From Sandarakinorhabdus sp. AAP62 (GTDB taxonomy: Bacteria; Pseudomonadota; Alphaproteobacteria; Sphingomonadales; Sphingomonadaceae): DNA of 64,000 nucleotides. The translations under genes and the position numbers were made by a program. Positions 24,897 to 33,087 of this stretch are shown here, piece after piece. The notes under the pieces were generated by a model that ran no database searches, was not told the origin of the DNA, and saw nothing but the letters and a program-made list of their open reading frames with translations. Location: positions 62,001-126,000 of the forward strand of contig NZ_ANFY01000004.1 in NCBI RefSeq assembly GCF_000331225.1. The letters are read 5' to 3'. Position 1 is the stretch's first letter. The number at the start of each line of letters is the position of its first letter.

Positions 24897-26114
24897 GTGA
24901 ACCGCGCGCTCGCCTTCATCTTCATCACCGTGCTGATCGATGCCATCGGTTTTGGCGTTGTCATCCCGGTGTTTCCGCAGCTGATCGTCAAGCTGACCGG
25001 GCGCGATCTGGCGCACGCGGCCGAGGTTTCGGGCTGGATCGCCTTTCTCTATGCCAGCGTGCAGTTCCTGATGGGGCCGGTGATCGGCGGGCTGTCCGAT
25101 CGCTTCGGCCGCCGCCCGGTGCTTTTGGCCAGCCTGGCGGCCTTTTCCCTTGATTATGTGGTGATGGCCTTTGCGCCGACATTGTGGTGGCTGGTGGCGG
25201 CGCGCGTCGTGGCCGGCATCACCGGCGCGACCTTCCCCACGGCTTACGCCTATATCGCCGATGTGACCCCGCCGGAAAAACGCGGGGCAAATTTTGGCGT
25301 GATCGGCATGGCGTTCGGTTTCGGTTTCATCATCGGGCCAGCGCTGGGCGGATTCGTCGCGCGCTTCGGCACTGAAGTGCCGTTCCTGGTCTCGGCTGGG
25401 CTGGCCATGGCCAATTTCCTCTATGGCCTGTTCGTGCTGCCGGAGTCATTGCCGCCGGAACGTCGCCGCAGCTTCGAATGGCGACGCGCCAATCCGGTGG
25501 GGGCGCTGATGCGGTTGAAATCGGCGCATCCGGTGGTGCTGATGCTGGCCGCCACCGTGTTCGTGTGGACCCTGTCCTACCAGTCGCTCTATTCGATCTG
25601 GAGCTATCATGGCCAGCTGCGTTACGGCTGGACGGCGGAGCAGGTGGGCTGGAGTCTGGCGGCCGTGGGCGTCACCGGCGCCATCGTGCAGGGCTTTCTG
25701 GGCCGCAAGCTGATCCCGCGTTTCGGCCAGCGCCGCATCATCGTGGTGGGCCTGATTTCGGCGGTCGCGGGCTATTCCACCTATGCGATGGCCGATGAAG
25801 GCTGGATGGTTTACCTCGGCATCGCCATTTCGGCCTGTCAGGGGCTGGTGTTTCCCTGCTTGCAGGGCCTGATGTCGGCCGAAGTTGCGCCCAACGAGCA
25901 GGGCGAGTTGCAGGGGGCGGTCGCCTCGATCCAGAGCCTTTCCGCCATTGTCGGCCCGCCATTGATGACGACGGTGTTCGCGCGTTTCTCGGTGGCGGAT
26001 GCGCCGATCCATGCGCCGGGCGCGCCGTTCGTGGTGTCGCTGTTTTTCGTTGGTGTGACCGCGCTGATCTTCTTCCGCGCCCATGCCGGCCGGCGGGTTT
26101 TGGCGGCCGAGTAG
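24897..26114 (+). CDS. TetA-like MFS drug:H+ antiporter
   Basis: A 405-residue, 12-helix major facilitator of the TCR/Tet group. The start NRALAFIFITVLIDAIGFGVVIPVFP, the loop 2-3 motif GGLSDRFGRRPVLL, GAFFPTAYAYIADVTPPEKRGANFG-like sequence at residues 105-130 and the IIGPALGGF segment are typical of tetracycline and related effluxers. No TetR-type repressor lies next to it, which argues for a chromosomal housekeeping efflux pump rather than an acquired resistance gene. Two GTG starts are in frame; the one at 24897 begins where family members begin. The gene converges with the aminotransferase across an inverted repeat. Confidence 0.85.
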   Translation: MNRALAFIFITVLIDAIGFGVVIPVFPQLIVKLTGRDLAHAAEVSGWIAFLYASVQFLMGPVIGGLSDRFGRRPVLLASLAAFSLDYVVMAFAPTLWWLVAARVVAGITGATFPTAYAYIADVTPPEKRGANFGVIGMAFGFGFIIGPALGGFVARFGTEVPFLVSAGLAMANFLYGLFVLPESLPPERRRSFEWRRANPVGALMRLKSAHPVVLMLAATVFVWTLSYQSLYSIWSYHGQLRYGWTAEQVGWSLAAVGVTGAIVQGFLGRKLIPRFGQRRIIVVGLISAVAGYSTYAMADEGWMVYLGIAISACQGLVFPCLQGLMSAEVAPNEQGELQGAVASIQSLSAIVGPPLMTTVFARFSVADAPIHAPGAPFVVSLFFVGVTALIFFRAHAGRRVLAAE

Positions 26115-26117
26115 CAT

Positions 26118-26247
26118 CTCCCCTCCCTGCAAGGGAGGGGTCGGGGGAGGGTCCTTCCGGCAAACACCGATGTTTGCAGCCTGTAGCGCGGTTCAGCCTC
26201 GCTTTGCTCGTCACCCTCCCCCAGCCCCTCCCTTTCAGGGAGGGGAG
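26118..26247. repeat. Long imperfect inverted repeat with nested hairpins
   Basis: The arms 26118-26152 and 26213-26247 are inverted copies of 35 bases with about three mismatches. Each contains its own CCCCTCCCT/AGGGAGGGG hairpin. Between them lies a 7-bp hairpin, GCAAACA with TGTTTGC (26160-26177). The right arm includes the last codons and stop of the aminotransferase gene. It resembles an intergenic REP/BIME-like element and may also terminate both convergent genes. Confidence 0.72.
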
Positions 26248-27383
26248 CCAAGTGCCTGAAACCAGGGCGTCATCCGGGCAATCGCCTCCTTCACTTGCGG
26301 CGTATCCACGGCAAAGCTGAAGCGCATGAAATGGCGGCCTTCCACCGGATCGAAATCGATGCCCGGCGCGGTCGCCACGCCGGTATCCAGCAGCAGTTGC
26401 TCTGCCAGAGCCATCGCATCGTCGGTCAGGTGCCTTACATCGGCCCAGATGTAGAAGGCGCCATCGGGCGGGGCGATCTTCGTCAGCCCCATCGCCGGCA
26501 GCGCATCCAGCATGGCCAAGCGATTGGCGGCATAGCGGGCGACGTGGGCTTCCAGTTCGTCGATGCAGTCCATCGCCACCAGACCGGCGTGCTGCGACAA
26601 TGTGGGGGCAGTGAGGAAGAGATTGCCCATCCGCGCACGGGCCGCGTCCACCAGATCTTCGGGTGCCACCAGCCAGCCCAGCCGCCAGCCGACCATCGAG
26701 AAATATTTGGAGAAGCTGTTCACCACAATCGCATCCGGCGCATATTCCAGCGCACTCGCCACCGGGCCGACGAAGGACAAGCCGTGGTAGATCTCGTCGG
26801 AGACGATCCGGATGCCGCGTTCCCGGCAAACGCGGGCGATGGCGGCCATCTCATCCGCAGGAATGACGGTGCCGGTGGGATTGGCCGGGCTGGCGATGAT
26901 CACGCCGGCCGGCGCGGGATCGAGCGCGGCCAGATGCGCCGCCGTGATCTGATAGCGGCTTTCGGGGCCACAGGCGATTTCCAGAACCTCCATGCCCAGC
27001 GCGTGGCAATTGTTGCGATAGGCGACATAGCCGGGCCGGGCCATGGCGATGACATCACCGGGCCGGAACGCCGAGGTGAGCGCCATCACCAGCGCCGGCG
27101 ACGCGCCGCAGGACAGCACGACGCGTTCCGGCGCGACATGCACGCCGTGGCGGGACTGATACAGGCCGGCGATGCGGGCCTTGAGCGGTTCCGATTCCCA
27201 ATAGCTGCCGGGATCGCTGGCCAGCACCGCCTGCGCCCGCGCGATGGCGGCTGCCGGTGCGCCGGTGGAAGGCTGGCCGAATTCCATGTGGATGACGCTG
27301 CGCCCTTCGGCCTCCAACTGGCGGGCAAGGCGCGACAGGCGGATGGCGTGGAAGGGTTCAACAGGATCGGGGCGGTTCAGCAT
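26235..27383 (-). CDS. PLP-dependent class I/II aminotransferase
   Basis: A 382-residue fold-type I aminotransferase. Lys226 in NSFSKYFSMVGWRLGW binds PLP. Other cofactor contacts are Asn168 in SPANPTG, Asp196 and Tyr199 in SDEIYHG, and Arg234; GASPAL near 94 holds the phosphate. The pattern fits the AspC-like group acting on aspartate, aromatic or other amino acids with 2-oxoglutarate. The ATG at 27383 is taken over upstream codons because the family starts just after it. The final codons lie inside the right arm of a REP-like repeat. It is divergent from modA, with 55 bases between starts. Substrate not assigned. Confidence 0.88.
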   Translation of the reverse strand: MLNRPDPVEPFHAIRLSRLARQLEAEGRSVIHMEFGQPSTGAPAAAIARAQAVLASDPGSYWESEPLKARIAGLYQSRHGVHVAPERVVLSCGASPALVMALTSAFRPGDVIAMARPGYVAYRNNCHALGMEVLEIACGPESRYQITAAHLAALDPAPAGVIIASPANPTGTVIPADEMAAIARVCRERGIRIVSDEIYHGLSFVGPVASALEYAPDAIVVNSFSKYFSMVGWRLGWLVAPEDLVDAARARMGNLFLTAPTLSQHAGLVAMDCIDELEAHVARYAANRLAMLDALPAMGLTKIAPPDGAFYIWADVRHLTDDAMALAEQLLLDTGVATAPGIDFDPVEGRHFMRFSFAVDTPQVKEAIARMTPWFQALGSPP

Positions 27384-27438
27384 GATGGCGCGATAGCGGC
27401 TTTTGACGCGCGTTGCACCTGCTGGCACAACGCCGGCC

Positions 27439-28164
27439 ATGATCCGTCTGTTCCTGCTGTTGCTGTGCCTCGCCTGGCCGGCGCTTGCCGCTGCACCGGT
27501 GCCGGTGGCGGCGGCCGCTGATCTGCGGCTGGCGCTGCCGCCGCTGGTGCGCGGCCACGAAGCCCGGACCGGCCATCGCTACAATCTGAGCTTCGGCTCT
27601 TCCGGTCAGATGGTGCAGCAGGCGCTGAACGGCGCGCCGTTCCAGTTGCTGCTGCTCGCCGATGCATCGCATGCGGATCGGCTGGCGGCGGCGGTGCCCG
27701 GGGTGGAGCGCCGCCCTTACGCGCTGGGCCGGCTGGCGCTGGTGGCAACGCGCGCCAGCGGCATCACCGATCTCGCCAGCCTGAAGGCCGCCATCCGCGC
27801 CGGGCGCATCCGCCACCTCGCCATCGCCAATCCGGCGCACGCGCCCTATGGCGTCGCCGCCCGCGCCGTGCTGGCCGGGCTGGGCGTCACCGGCGCGCCT
27901 TTGGTGCTGGGCGAGAATGTGGCGCAGGCACTGAGTTTCGTATCCACCGGTGCGGCAGAGGTCGGGTTGGTGGCGTTGCCATTGGCGCGCGCCGCTGGCG
28001 GTGGCCTGATCGTGGTGCCGGTGTCGCCCATGCTGCACCCACCGCTGGTGCAGACGCTGGTGCTGATGCCCGGCGCCACCCCAGCCGCGCGAGGGCTGGC
28101 CGATCGCCTGACCGGGCCGAACGGCCGCGCCGCGCTGGCCCGGGCCGGGTTTGGCTTGCCATGA
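27439..28164 (+). CDS. modA: Molybdate ABC transporter substrate-binding protein
   Basis: A 241-residue periplasmic protein with a signal peptide (MIRLFLLLLCLAWPALAA). The ModA core shows VAAAADLRLALPPLV, the family opening that binds oxyanions, LSFGSSGQMVQQALNGAPFQLLLLAD and a late GENVAQALSFVSTGAAEVGLVALPLA. It should deliver molybdate, possibly tungstate, to ModBC. It overlaps modB by four bases (ATGA). It is divergent from an aminotransferase; the 55-base gap contains a GCGTTG/CAACGC inverted repeat (27410-27433) that might be a regulatory site, though no ModE gene is in view. Confidence 0.9.
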   Translation: MIRLFLLLLCLAWPALAAAPVPVAAAADLRLALPPLVRGHEARTGHRYNLSFGSSGQMVQQALNGAPFQLLLLADASHADRLAAAVPGVERRPYALGRLALVATRASGITDLASLKAAIRAGRIRHLAIANPAHAPYGVAARAVLAGLGVTGAPLVLGENVAQALSFVSTGAAEVGLVALPLARAAGGGLIVVPVSPMLHPPLVQTLVLMPGATPAARGLADRLTGPNGRAALARAGFGLP

Positions 28165-28826
28165 ACACCGCCGACCTGACCGCGCTGCACCTGTCGCTGA
28201 TGCTGGCTGCGTCGACTGTTGCGCTGCTGCTGCCGCTGGCGCTGCTGCTTGGCCATTGGCTCGCCACCACGCGTTGGCGCGGCCGGGCATTGGCCGAAGC
28301 GTTGCTGTTGTTGCCGTTGCTGCTGCCGCCCACCGTGGTGGGCCTGGCGCTGCTGATCGGCATGGGGCCGGGCAGCGTGATCGGGCAGGGCTGGCGGGCG
28401 ATCGCTGGCGGCCAACTGGTGTTCAGCTTTGCCGGCATCCTGGTCGCCTCCGTGCTGGTCAATCTGCCGCTGATGGTGCAGCCGGCGAGCCGCGCGTTTG
28501 AAGCGGTGGGCGATGATCTGCGCGGCGCGGCGTCCAGCTGTGGCCTGTCGCCGCTGCGGGCCTTTGCCAAGGTGGAACTGCCGCTGGCCTGGCCTGGCCT
28601 CGCCACGGGCGCCGTTCTGGCCTTTGCCCACACGCTGGGTGAATTCGGCGTGGTGCTGATGGTGGGCGGCGCCATCCCCGGCGAAACGGCGACGCTCAGC
28701 CTGGCCATCTATGATCGCGTCCAGGCCTTCGATATGGAAGGCGCGGGCCGCCTTGCGCTGCTGCTATTGGGCATCAGCCTGATTGCCATCACGCTGCTGT
28801 TCCTGCTGGGCCGCAAACGTGGTTGA
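28161..28826 (+). CDS. modB: Molybdate ABC transporter permease
   Basis: A 221-residue inner-membrane permease with about five to six helices. The cytoplasmic EAA loop reads DDLRGAASSCGLSPLRAF, followed by AFAHTLGEFGVVLMVGG, a ModB hallmark. LLLPPTVVGLALLIGMG near residue 55 is also typical. It forms the dimeric channel of the molybdate importer. It starts within the last codons of modA and is overlapped by the GTG start of modC, so the three genes are translated as a coupled unit. Confidence 0.93.
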   Translation: MNTADLTALHLSLMLAASTVALLLPLALLLGHWLATTRWRGRALAEALLLLPLLLPPTVVGLALLIGMGPGSVIGQGWRAIAGGQLVFSFAGILVASVLVNLPLMVQPASRAFEAVGDDLRGAASSCGLSPLRAFAKVELPLAWPGLATGAVLAFAHTLGEFGVVLMVGGAIPGETATLSLAIYDRVQAFDMEGAGRLALLLLGISLIAITLLFLLGRKRG

Positions 28827-29526
28827 AGGGCTGTCCGTTGCGCTCACCCGCGCTGGCCCGCTGCCCACCATCGACGCCACGTTCCGCGTGCCGCCGGGTC
28901 AGACGCTGGCGCTGGTCGGGCCATCGGGCGCCGGCAAATCGACGATCCTGAAGGCCATTGCCGGCCTGTTGCCCGCAGTGGGCACCGTGCGCGTGGACGG
29001 ACAGGACTGGCAGGCCGGCCACCGTGGCCTGCCGGCCTGGCAACGCCCTGTCGGGTTGGTGTTGCAAGGCGGCGGCCTGTTTCCGCACCTCGATGCGCTG
29101 GGCAACGTGATGATTGCGCAAGCCACGCCCGATCGCGGTGCCGCGCTGGCGCTGCTGGCGGCGATGCAGATGCATGGGCCGGTGCTTGGCCGCCGCCCCG
29201 CCGGCCTGTCGGGCGGCGAACAGATGCGCGTGGCGCTGGCCCGCGCGCTGGCCCGCAATCCGGCCGTGCTGCTGCTCGATGAGCCATTTGCCGCGGTGGA
29301 CCCGCCGGTACGCCGTGCGCTGATTGCGGCCGTGGCCAGTGTGCGCTGCCAAAGCGCCGCGCCGATGATCATCGTCACCCACGATCTCGCCGAAGCTGCC
29401 GGCATTGCCGATAGCTGCGCCTTCATTGATCAGGGCCGCATCGTCGAACAGGGGCAGGCCGCGGCCGTGCTCGCCAACCCCGCCAGTCGGCTGAACCAGT
29501 GGTTGACCGGGCAGGGCGGCCTGTAA
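28819..29526 (+). CDS. modC: Molybdate ABC transporter ATP-binding protein, short form
   Basis: A 235-residue ABC ATPase: Walker A GPSGAGKST (34-42), Q loop at LVLQGGGLFPH, signature LSGGE (about 130-134), Walker B LLLDEP (151-156) and the switch His in IVTHDLAEAA. It energises ModB. It is about 115 residues shorter than E. coli ModC because the C-terminal Mop/TOBE domain, which senses molybdate, is absent; the frame ends normally, so this is not a truncation by mutation. The GTG start at 28819 overlaps the end of modB. An inverted repeat 16 bases after the stop may end the operon. Confidence 0.9.
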   Translation: MVEGLSVALTRAGPLPTIDATFRVPPGQTLALVGPSGAGKSTILKAIAGLLPAVGTVRVDGQDWQAGHRGLPAWQRPVGLVLQGGGLFPHLDALGNVMIAQATPDRGAALALLAAMQMHGPVLGRRPAGLSGGEQMRVALARALARNPAVLLLDEPFAAVDPPVRRALIAAVASVRCQSAAPMIIVTHDLAEAAGIADSCAFIDQGRIVEQGQAAAVLANPASRLNQWLTGQGGL

Positions 29527-29541
29527 CATTACTGAAATGTC

Positions 29542-29569
29542 ACACTGTGATGCAGTTCTGCCACAGTGT
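29542..29569. repeat. Inverted repeat after modC
   Basis: ACACTGTG (29542-29549) and CACAGTGT (29562-29569) are perfect inverted copies, with GCAG/CTGC pairing inside them apart from a 2-base bulge. It lies 16 bases past the modC stop and 125 bases before the TonB receptor start. There is no T tract, so it may be an operator or a factor-dependent end rather than a simple terminator. Confidence 0.5.
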
Positions 29570-29694
29570 CGTGCGATTGTGACGAAACCGATGCCCGGTG
29601 ACCGGAATGCGCATTGTGACAGACTGATTACGGCCTAGCATTTGTCGCAGCGGTCGCCGGGGGGCGACCCGTAACCGTTGAAGGGGAAACGACG

Positions 29695-32322
29695 ATGCAA
29701 AGCCCAACTCTCACGCGCCTGTTGCTGGCCGGATCGGCGCTGCCGATGCTGGCGCTGGCCCTGGCCGCTGCGCCCGCCGCCGCGCAGACGGCGGCTGCCG
29801 AGGAAACTGCCGGCGAGGAAAAGGTGATCGTCGTCGTCGGCACCCGCCGTACCGACCGTTCCATCCTCGACACCGCTTCGCCGGTGGACGTGGTCGGCGC
29901 CGCCGAACTCGCCACCCAGCCGGCGTCGAACGTGCTCGACGTGATCAAGGCGCTGGTGCCGTCCTTCTATGTTGGCCAGAACGCCATTTCCGATGCCTCC
30001 ACCTTCGTGCGCGCGCCCAGCCTGCGCGGCCTGTCGGCCGATGAAGTGCTGGTGCAGCTGAACGGCAAGCGCCTCAACCGCTCGGCGCTGGTGCAGGTGT
30101 TCACCGGTGGTGACACCGCTCTGTCCTTCGGTTCGCAGGGTGCCGACGTTTCGACCATTCCCAGCCTCGCCATCGGCAGCCTGCAGATCCTGCGCGACGG
30201 CGCTACCGCGCAATATGGTTCCGATGCCATTGCCGGCGTGATGAACTATGGCCTGCGCGAAGATACCGGCCTGGAAGTCGTTGCCCGTTATGGCCAATTC
30301 TATCGCGGCGACGGCGAAAGCTATCAGATCGCCGCCAATGCCGGCTTCAAGCTGGGCGATCGCGGTTTCGTCAACCTGACTGGCGAATATACCGATGATG
30401 CCGGCACCGTGCGCAACGCCACACGGCCGATCGCACTGATCTTTGCCCAGCAGAACCCCGGCCTCGCCAACCAGTTGCCGAACTTCCCGGGGCCGGTGCA
30501 GATCTATGGCTCGTCGCCGGGCTATGCCACGCGCTTCCTGCTCAACAGTGCCTATGAGCTGACGCCGGAAGCCAAGCTCTATTTCATCGCCAACTACTCG
30601 CGCCTGAAGGCGGATCAGAGCTTCAACTATCGCTCGCCCATCGGTGCCACCAACGTGCCGGTGGTGGGCGGCACCACCAACATCAACCCCAATGCCGCCT
30701 TCGCGACGCCGATCTACCTCACGCCCTGCCCGGCCAGCGCGGCTTCGGCGGGCTGCCCTGCCGGCGGCTTCGTGAAGGACAATAATATCTACAACTTCAC
30801 CAGCCTCTATCCGGCCGGCTTCACCCCGCGCTTCGTGGGTGTGACCGAGCAATATTTCGGTGTGCTGGGCATCAAGGGCAAGAGCGGCGACCTGACCTAT
30901 GATCTGTCGGGCACGATCGCGCGCAACTCGATCAACCTGTCGATGTATTCGTCGATCAGCCCGTCCTTCGGGCGCCAGAGCCAGACGAGCTTCGAATTCG
31001 GCAAGCTGATCCAGGAAGAACAGAACCTCAACGCCGATTTCACCTATGCGGTCGAAGCCGGGCTCGCCAGCCCGATCACCCTGTCGTGGGGCGGCGAATT
31101 CCGTCGGGAAACCTACACGCAGACCGCCGGTGACGTGCAATCCTATGCCGCCGGTCCGTTCGCGGTGCAGAATCTCTACACGCTGCAGGCCGGCGGCACC
31201 TATCTGTTCGACAGCCAGGTCACCAAGCCGGTCGGCGCTTCCGGTTATGGCGGCACCAGCCCGACCTTTGCCGGCAGCCGCAGCCAGCAGAGCTATGCCA
31301 TCTATGCCGGTGCTGAAACCGACGTGACCGACACGTTCAGCCTGGGTGCCATGGGCCGCTTCGAACGCTACAACACGTTCGGCAGCGCCTTCGTGGCCAA
31401 GGGCAACTTCCGTTGGGAAGTGGCCGACATGTTCGCCATCCGCGGCACCGCCGGCACCGGCTTCCACGCACCGTCGCCGGGCCAGAACAACACCGCCATC
31501 CTCACCACCACCTTCGTGGCCGGGGATCAGGTGCAGGTCGGCACCTATCCGGTGACCAGCAACATCGCCCAATATTACGGCGGCCAGTCGCTGCGTCCGG
31601 AACGGTCGACCAACTTCGGCCTCGGCTTCGTGCTCACCCCGTCGGATGCCGTCAGCCTGACGGTGGACGCCTACAGCATCAAGGTGACCAACCGCATCGG
31701 CATCAGCCAGAACTTCTTCGTGACGGCCGCCGATCTGGCGGCGGAACCGGCGTTGCAGGCGGTGGGCCTGGGCGGTGCGGTGAATTATTTCACCAACGGC
31801 TTTGATACCCGCACCCGCGGCGTGGACGTGGTCGGCACCTGGCGTGGTGACCTGGCCGGCGGCCGCACCAACCTGACCTTTGCCTACAACTACAACAAGT
31901 CCACCGTGCCGCGGTTCGATCCGAACGTGATTGGCGCTGCCCAGATCATCAACATCGGCAATCTGGCGCCCAACCACCGTGCCAACTTCACCGCGACCTG
32001 GCAGAAGGATGGCTTCGCCCTCACCCTGCGGGAAGCCTATTATGGCTCGTGGCGGGAAGAAGTGGGCTATCCGGGCCAGAAGTTCGGCGCGCGCCTCACC
32101 ACCGATATCGACGTGAGCTACACGATCCAGGAACATTACACCCTGTCGGTGGGCGCTTCGAACCTGTTCAACACCTATCCGGACCGGGTGGCTAATTCGC
32201 CTGACAACCGGATCTTCACCTCCACCAACAGCCTTGGCGATGGCCAGATCTATCCCAACGCCGGCGGCCCGTTCGGGTTCAACGGTGGCCTGTGGTACGC
32301 CCGTATCCGCGTGAAATACTGA
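29695..32322 (+). CDS. TonB-dependent outer-membrane receptor
   Basis: An 875-residue receptor with a signal peptide ending APAAAQT. The plug domain (about 45-180) includes VVVGTRRTDRSILDTASPVDVV, VLVQLNGKRLNRSALV and LQILRDGATAQYGSDAIAGV. The long beta barrel ends in the outer-membrane C-terminal signature with a terminal aromatic (WYARIRVKY). Plug wording of this kind (tandem R-x-L-N-G and DGATAQYGSDAIAG) is common among the many sphingomonad and Caulobacter receptors whose ligands are unknown. A GAAGGGGAAA site precedes the ATG and a terminator follows. It lies 168 bases after modC, so a link to metal oxyanion uptake is possible but unproven. Confidence 0.93.
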   Translation: MQSPTLTRLLLAGSALPMLALALAAAPAAAQTAAAEETAGEEKVIVVVGTRRTDRSILDTASPVDVVGAAELATQPASNVLDVIKALVPSFYVGQNAISDASTFVRAPSLRGLSADEVLVQLNGKRLNRSALVQVFTGGDTALSFGSQGADVSTIPSLAIGSLQILRDGATAQYGSDAIAGVMNYGLREDTGLEVVARYGQFYRGDGESYQIAANAGFKLGDRGFVNLTGEYTDDAGTVRNATRPIALIFAQQNPGLANQLPNFPGPVQIYGSSPGYATRFLLNSAYELTPEAKLYFIANYSRLKADQSFNYRSPIGATNVPVVGGTTNINPNAAFATPIYLTPCPASAASAGCPAGGFVKDNNIYNFTSLYPAGFTPRFVGVTEQYFGVLGIKGKSGDLTYDLSGTIARNSINLSMYSSISPSFGRQSQTSFEFGKLIQEEQNLNADFTYAVEAGLASPITLSWGGEFRRETYTQTAGDVQSYAAGPFAVQNLYTLQAGGTYLFDSQVTKPVGASGYGGTSPTFAGSRSQQSYAIYAGAETDVTDTFSLGAMGRFERYNTFGSAFVAKGNFRWEVADMFAIRGTAGTGFHAPSPGQNNTAILTTTFVAGDQVQVGTYPVTSNIAQYYGGQSLRPERSTNFGLGFVLTPSDAVSLTVDAYSIKVTNRIGISQNFFVTAADLAAEPALQAVGLGGAVNYFTNGFDTRTRGVDVVGTWRGDLAGGRTNLTFAYNYNKSTVPRFDPNVIGAAQIINIGNLAPNHRANFTATWQKDGFALTLREAYYGSWREEVGYPGQKFGARLTTDIDVSYTIQEHYTLSVGASNLFNTYPDRVANSPDNRIFTSTNSLGDGQIYPNAGGPFGFNGGLWYARIRVKY

Positions 32323-32348
32323 TCGCGGGCATTGGCCTGATTTTGGGG

Positions 32349-32374
32349 AAGGGGGGCCACGCGCCCCCCTTTTT
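32349..32374 (+). terminator. Rho-independent terminator of the TonB receptor gene
   Basis: GGGGGGC (32351-32357) pairs with GCCCCCC (32363-32369) and is followed by five T residues. It lies 27 bases past the receptor stop and before the convergent YqaA-like gene. Confidence 0.88.
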
Positions 32375-32387
32375 CATGCCCCAATGT

Positions 32388-32822
32388 TCAGGCCAACGCG
32401 GCAGCCAGCACCAGATAGCGCCCACCCTTGGCGAGGGTGACGAGGGCGAGAAATAGTGGGAACGGCGTGCGCGCCGCGCCGGCCAGCACGGTGAAGCCAT
32501 CGCCGATGATGGGCAGCCAGCTCAGCAGCAATGAGGCGACGCCCCAACGGTTGAACAGGTGCGCGCTGCGATCCCAGCCCGCGGCCGAAAGCGGGAACCA
32601 GCGGTGGTGGCGGAAATGTTCGGCCGATCGGCCCAGCCCGTAATTGAGCACCGCGCCGCCGACATTGCCAAGCGTGGCGACCAACACCAATAGCCAGGCG
32701 GGCTGTTCGGCGGCCAGCAGCAGGGCGGCAAGCACGATTTCGGATTGTGCCGGCAGAATAGAGCCGGCCAGGAAAGCGCTGGCGAGCAGGCCGGCGAGGG
32801 CCGCAATATCGGCAGGCCCCAT
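32388..32822 (-). CDS. YqaA/DedA-type small membrane protein
   Basis: A 144-residue inner-membrane protein with about four hydrophobic segments. The stretch LAGSILPAQSEIVLAALLL resembles the re-entrant E-containing segment of SNARE-associated/DedA proteins, and GNVGGAVLNYGLGR and LLSWLPIIGDGFTVLAGAAR match YqaA. DedA relatives are lipid scramblases or flippases, or affect membrane charge and proton motive force; YqaA itself is poorly studied. An ATG at 32837 is also in frame, but the one at 32822 begins the conserved part. The gene starts 22 bases from the 3' end of tRNA-Ser and may be read in the same transcript. Confidence 0.78.
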   Translation of the reverse strand: MGPADIAALAGLLASAFLAGSILPAQSEIVLAALLLAAEQPAWLLVLVATLGNVGGAVLNYGLGRSAEHFRHHRWFPLSAAGWDRSAHLFNRWGVASLLLSWLPIIGDGFTVLAGAARTPFPLFLALVTLAKGGRYLVLAAALA

Positions 32823-32844
32823 ATCGCAATGTCTCACTTTTCAG

Positions 32845-32936
32845 TGGCGGAGTCGGAGGGATTCGAACCCTCGGATCCAGTTACCCAGATCGGCAGTTTA
32901 GCAAACTACTGGTTTCAGCCACTCACCCACGACTCC
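32845..32936 (-). tRNA. tRNA-Ser (anticodon GCT)
   Basis: On the minus strand the acceptor stem GGAGTCG pairs with CGACTCC, followed by discriminator G and encoded CCA. The anticodon loop is TTGCTAA, giving GCT for AGC/AGU serine codons. A long variable arm (around GATCTGGGTAACTGGATC) marks a class II tRNA. The T arm reads GAGGGTTCGAATCCCTC. All stems pair well. Confidence 0.96.
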
Positions 32937-33087
32937 GAGCGAGGGGCAGGCTATAGCCATGCGGTGAGGGGCTTGGCAACAGGCTTGTGCGGCAAGGCCC
33001 TTGTTGGGCCAGTTGCGGCTCAGCCCCGGTTAAGGCAACAGCGTCCAATGGCGACCGCACGGACGCCAGAGCGAGGGAGACGAGTTG

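Noticed and set aside
24897..26114. The Tet-type MFS gene as an acquired resistance determinant
   Set aside because: Base composition and codon use resemble the neighbours, and there is no tetR-type regulator or mobile element nearby.
28819..29526. modC as a truncated pseudogene
   Set aside because: All ATPase motifs are intact, the stop is followed by an orderly inverted repeat, and short ModC-like ATPases without the C-terminal domain exist.
29521..29640. A possible Pho-box array in front of the first TonB receptor
   Set aside because: GTAAC, GTCAC, GCCAC and GTGAC words occur, but their spacings (16, 21, 19 and 18 bp) are not multiples of 11, and only one 11-bp pair exists, on the wrong strand.
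29635..32136. An 833-codon minus-strand frame opposite the first TonB receptor
   Set aside because: The receptor has a signal peptide, plug motifs and C-terminal aromatic; the reverse frame has low complexity and no motif.
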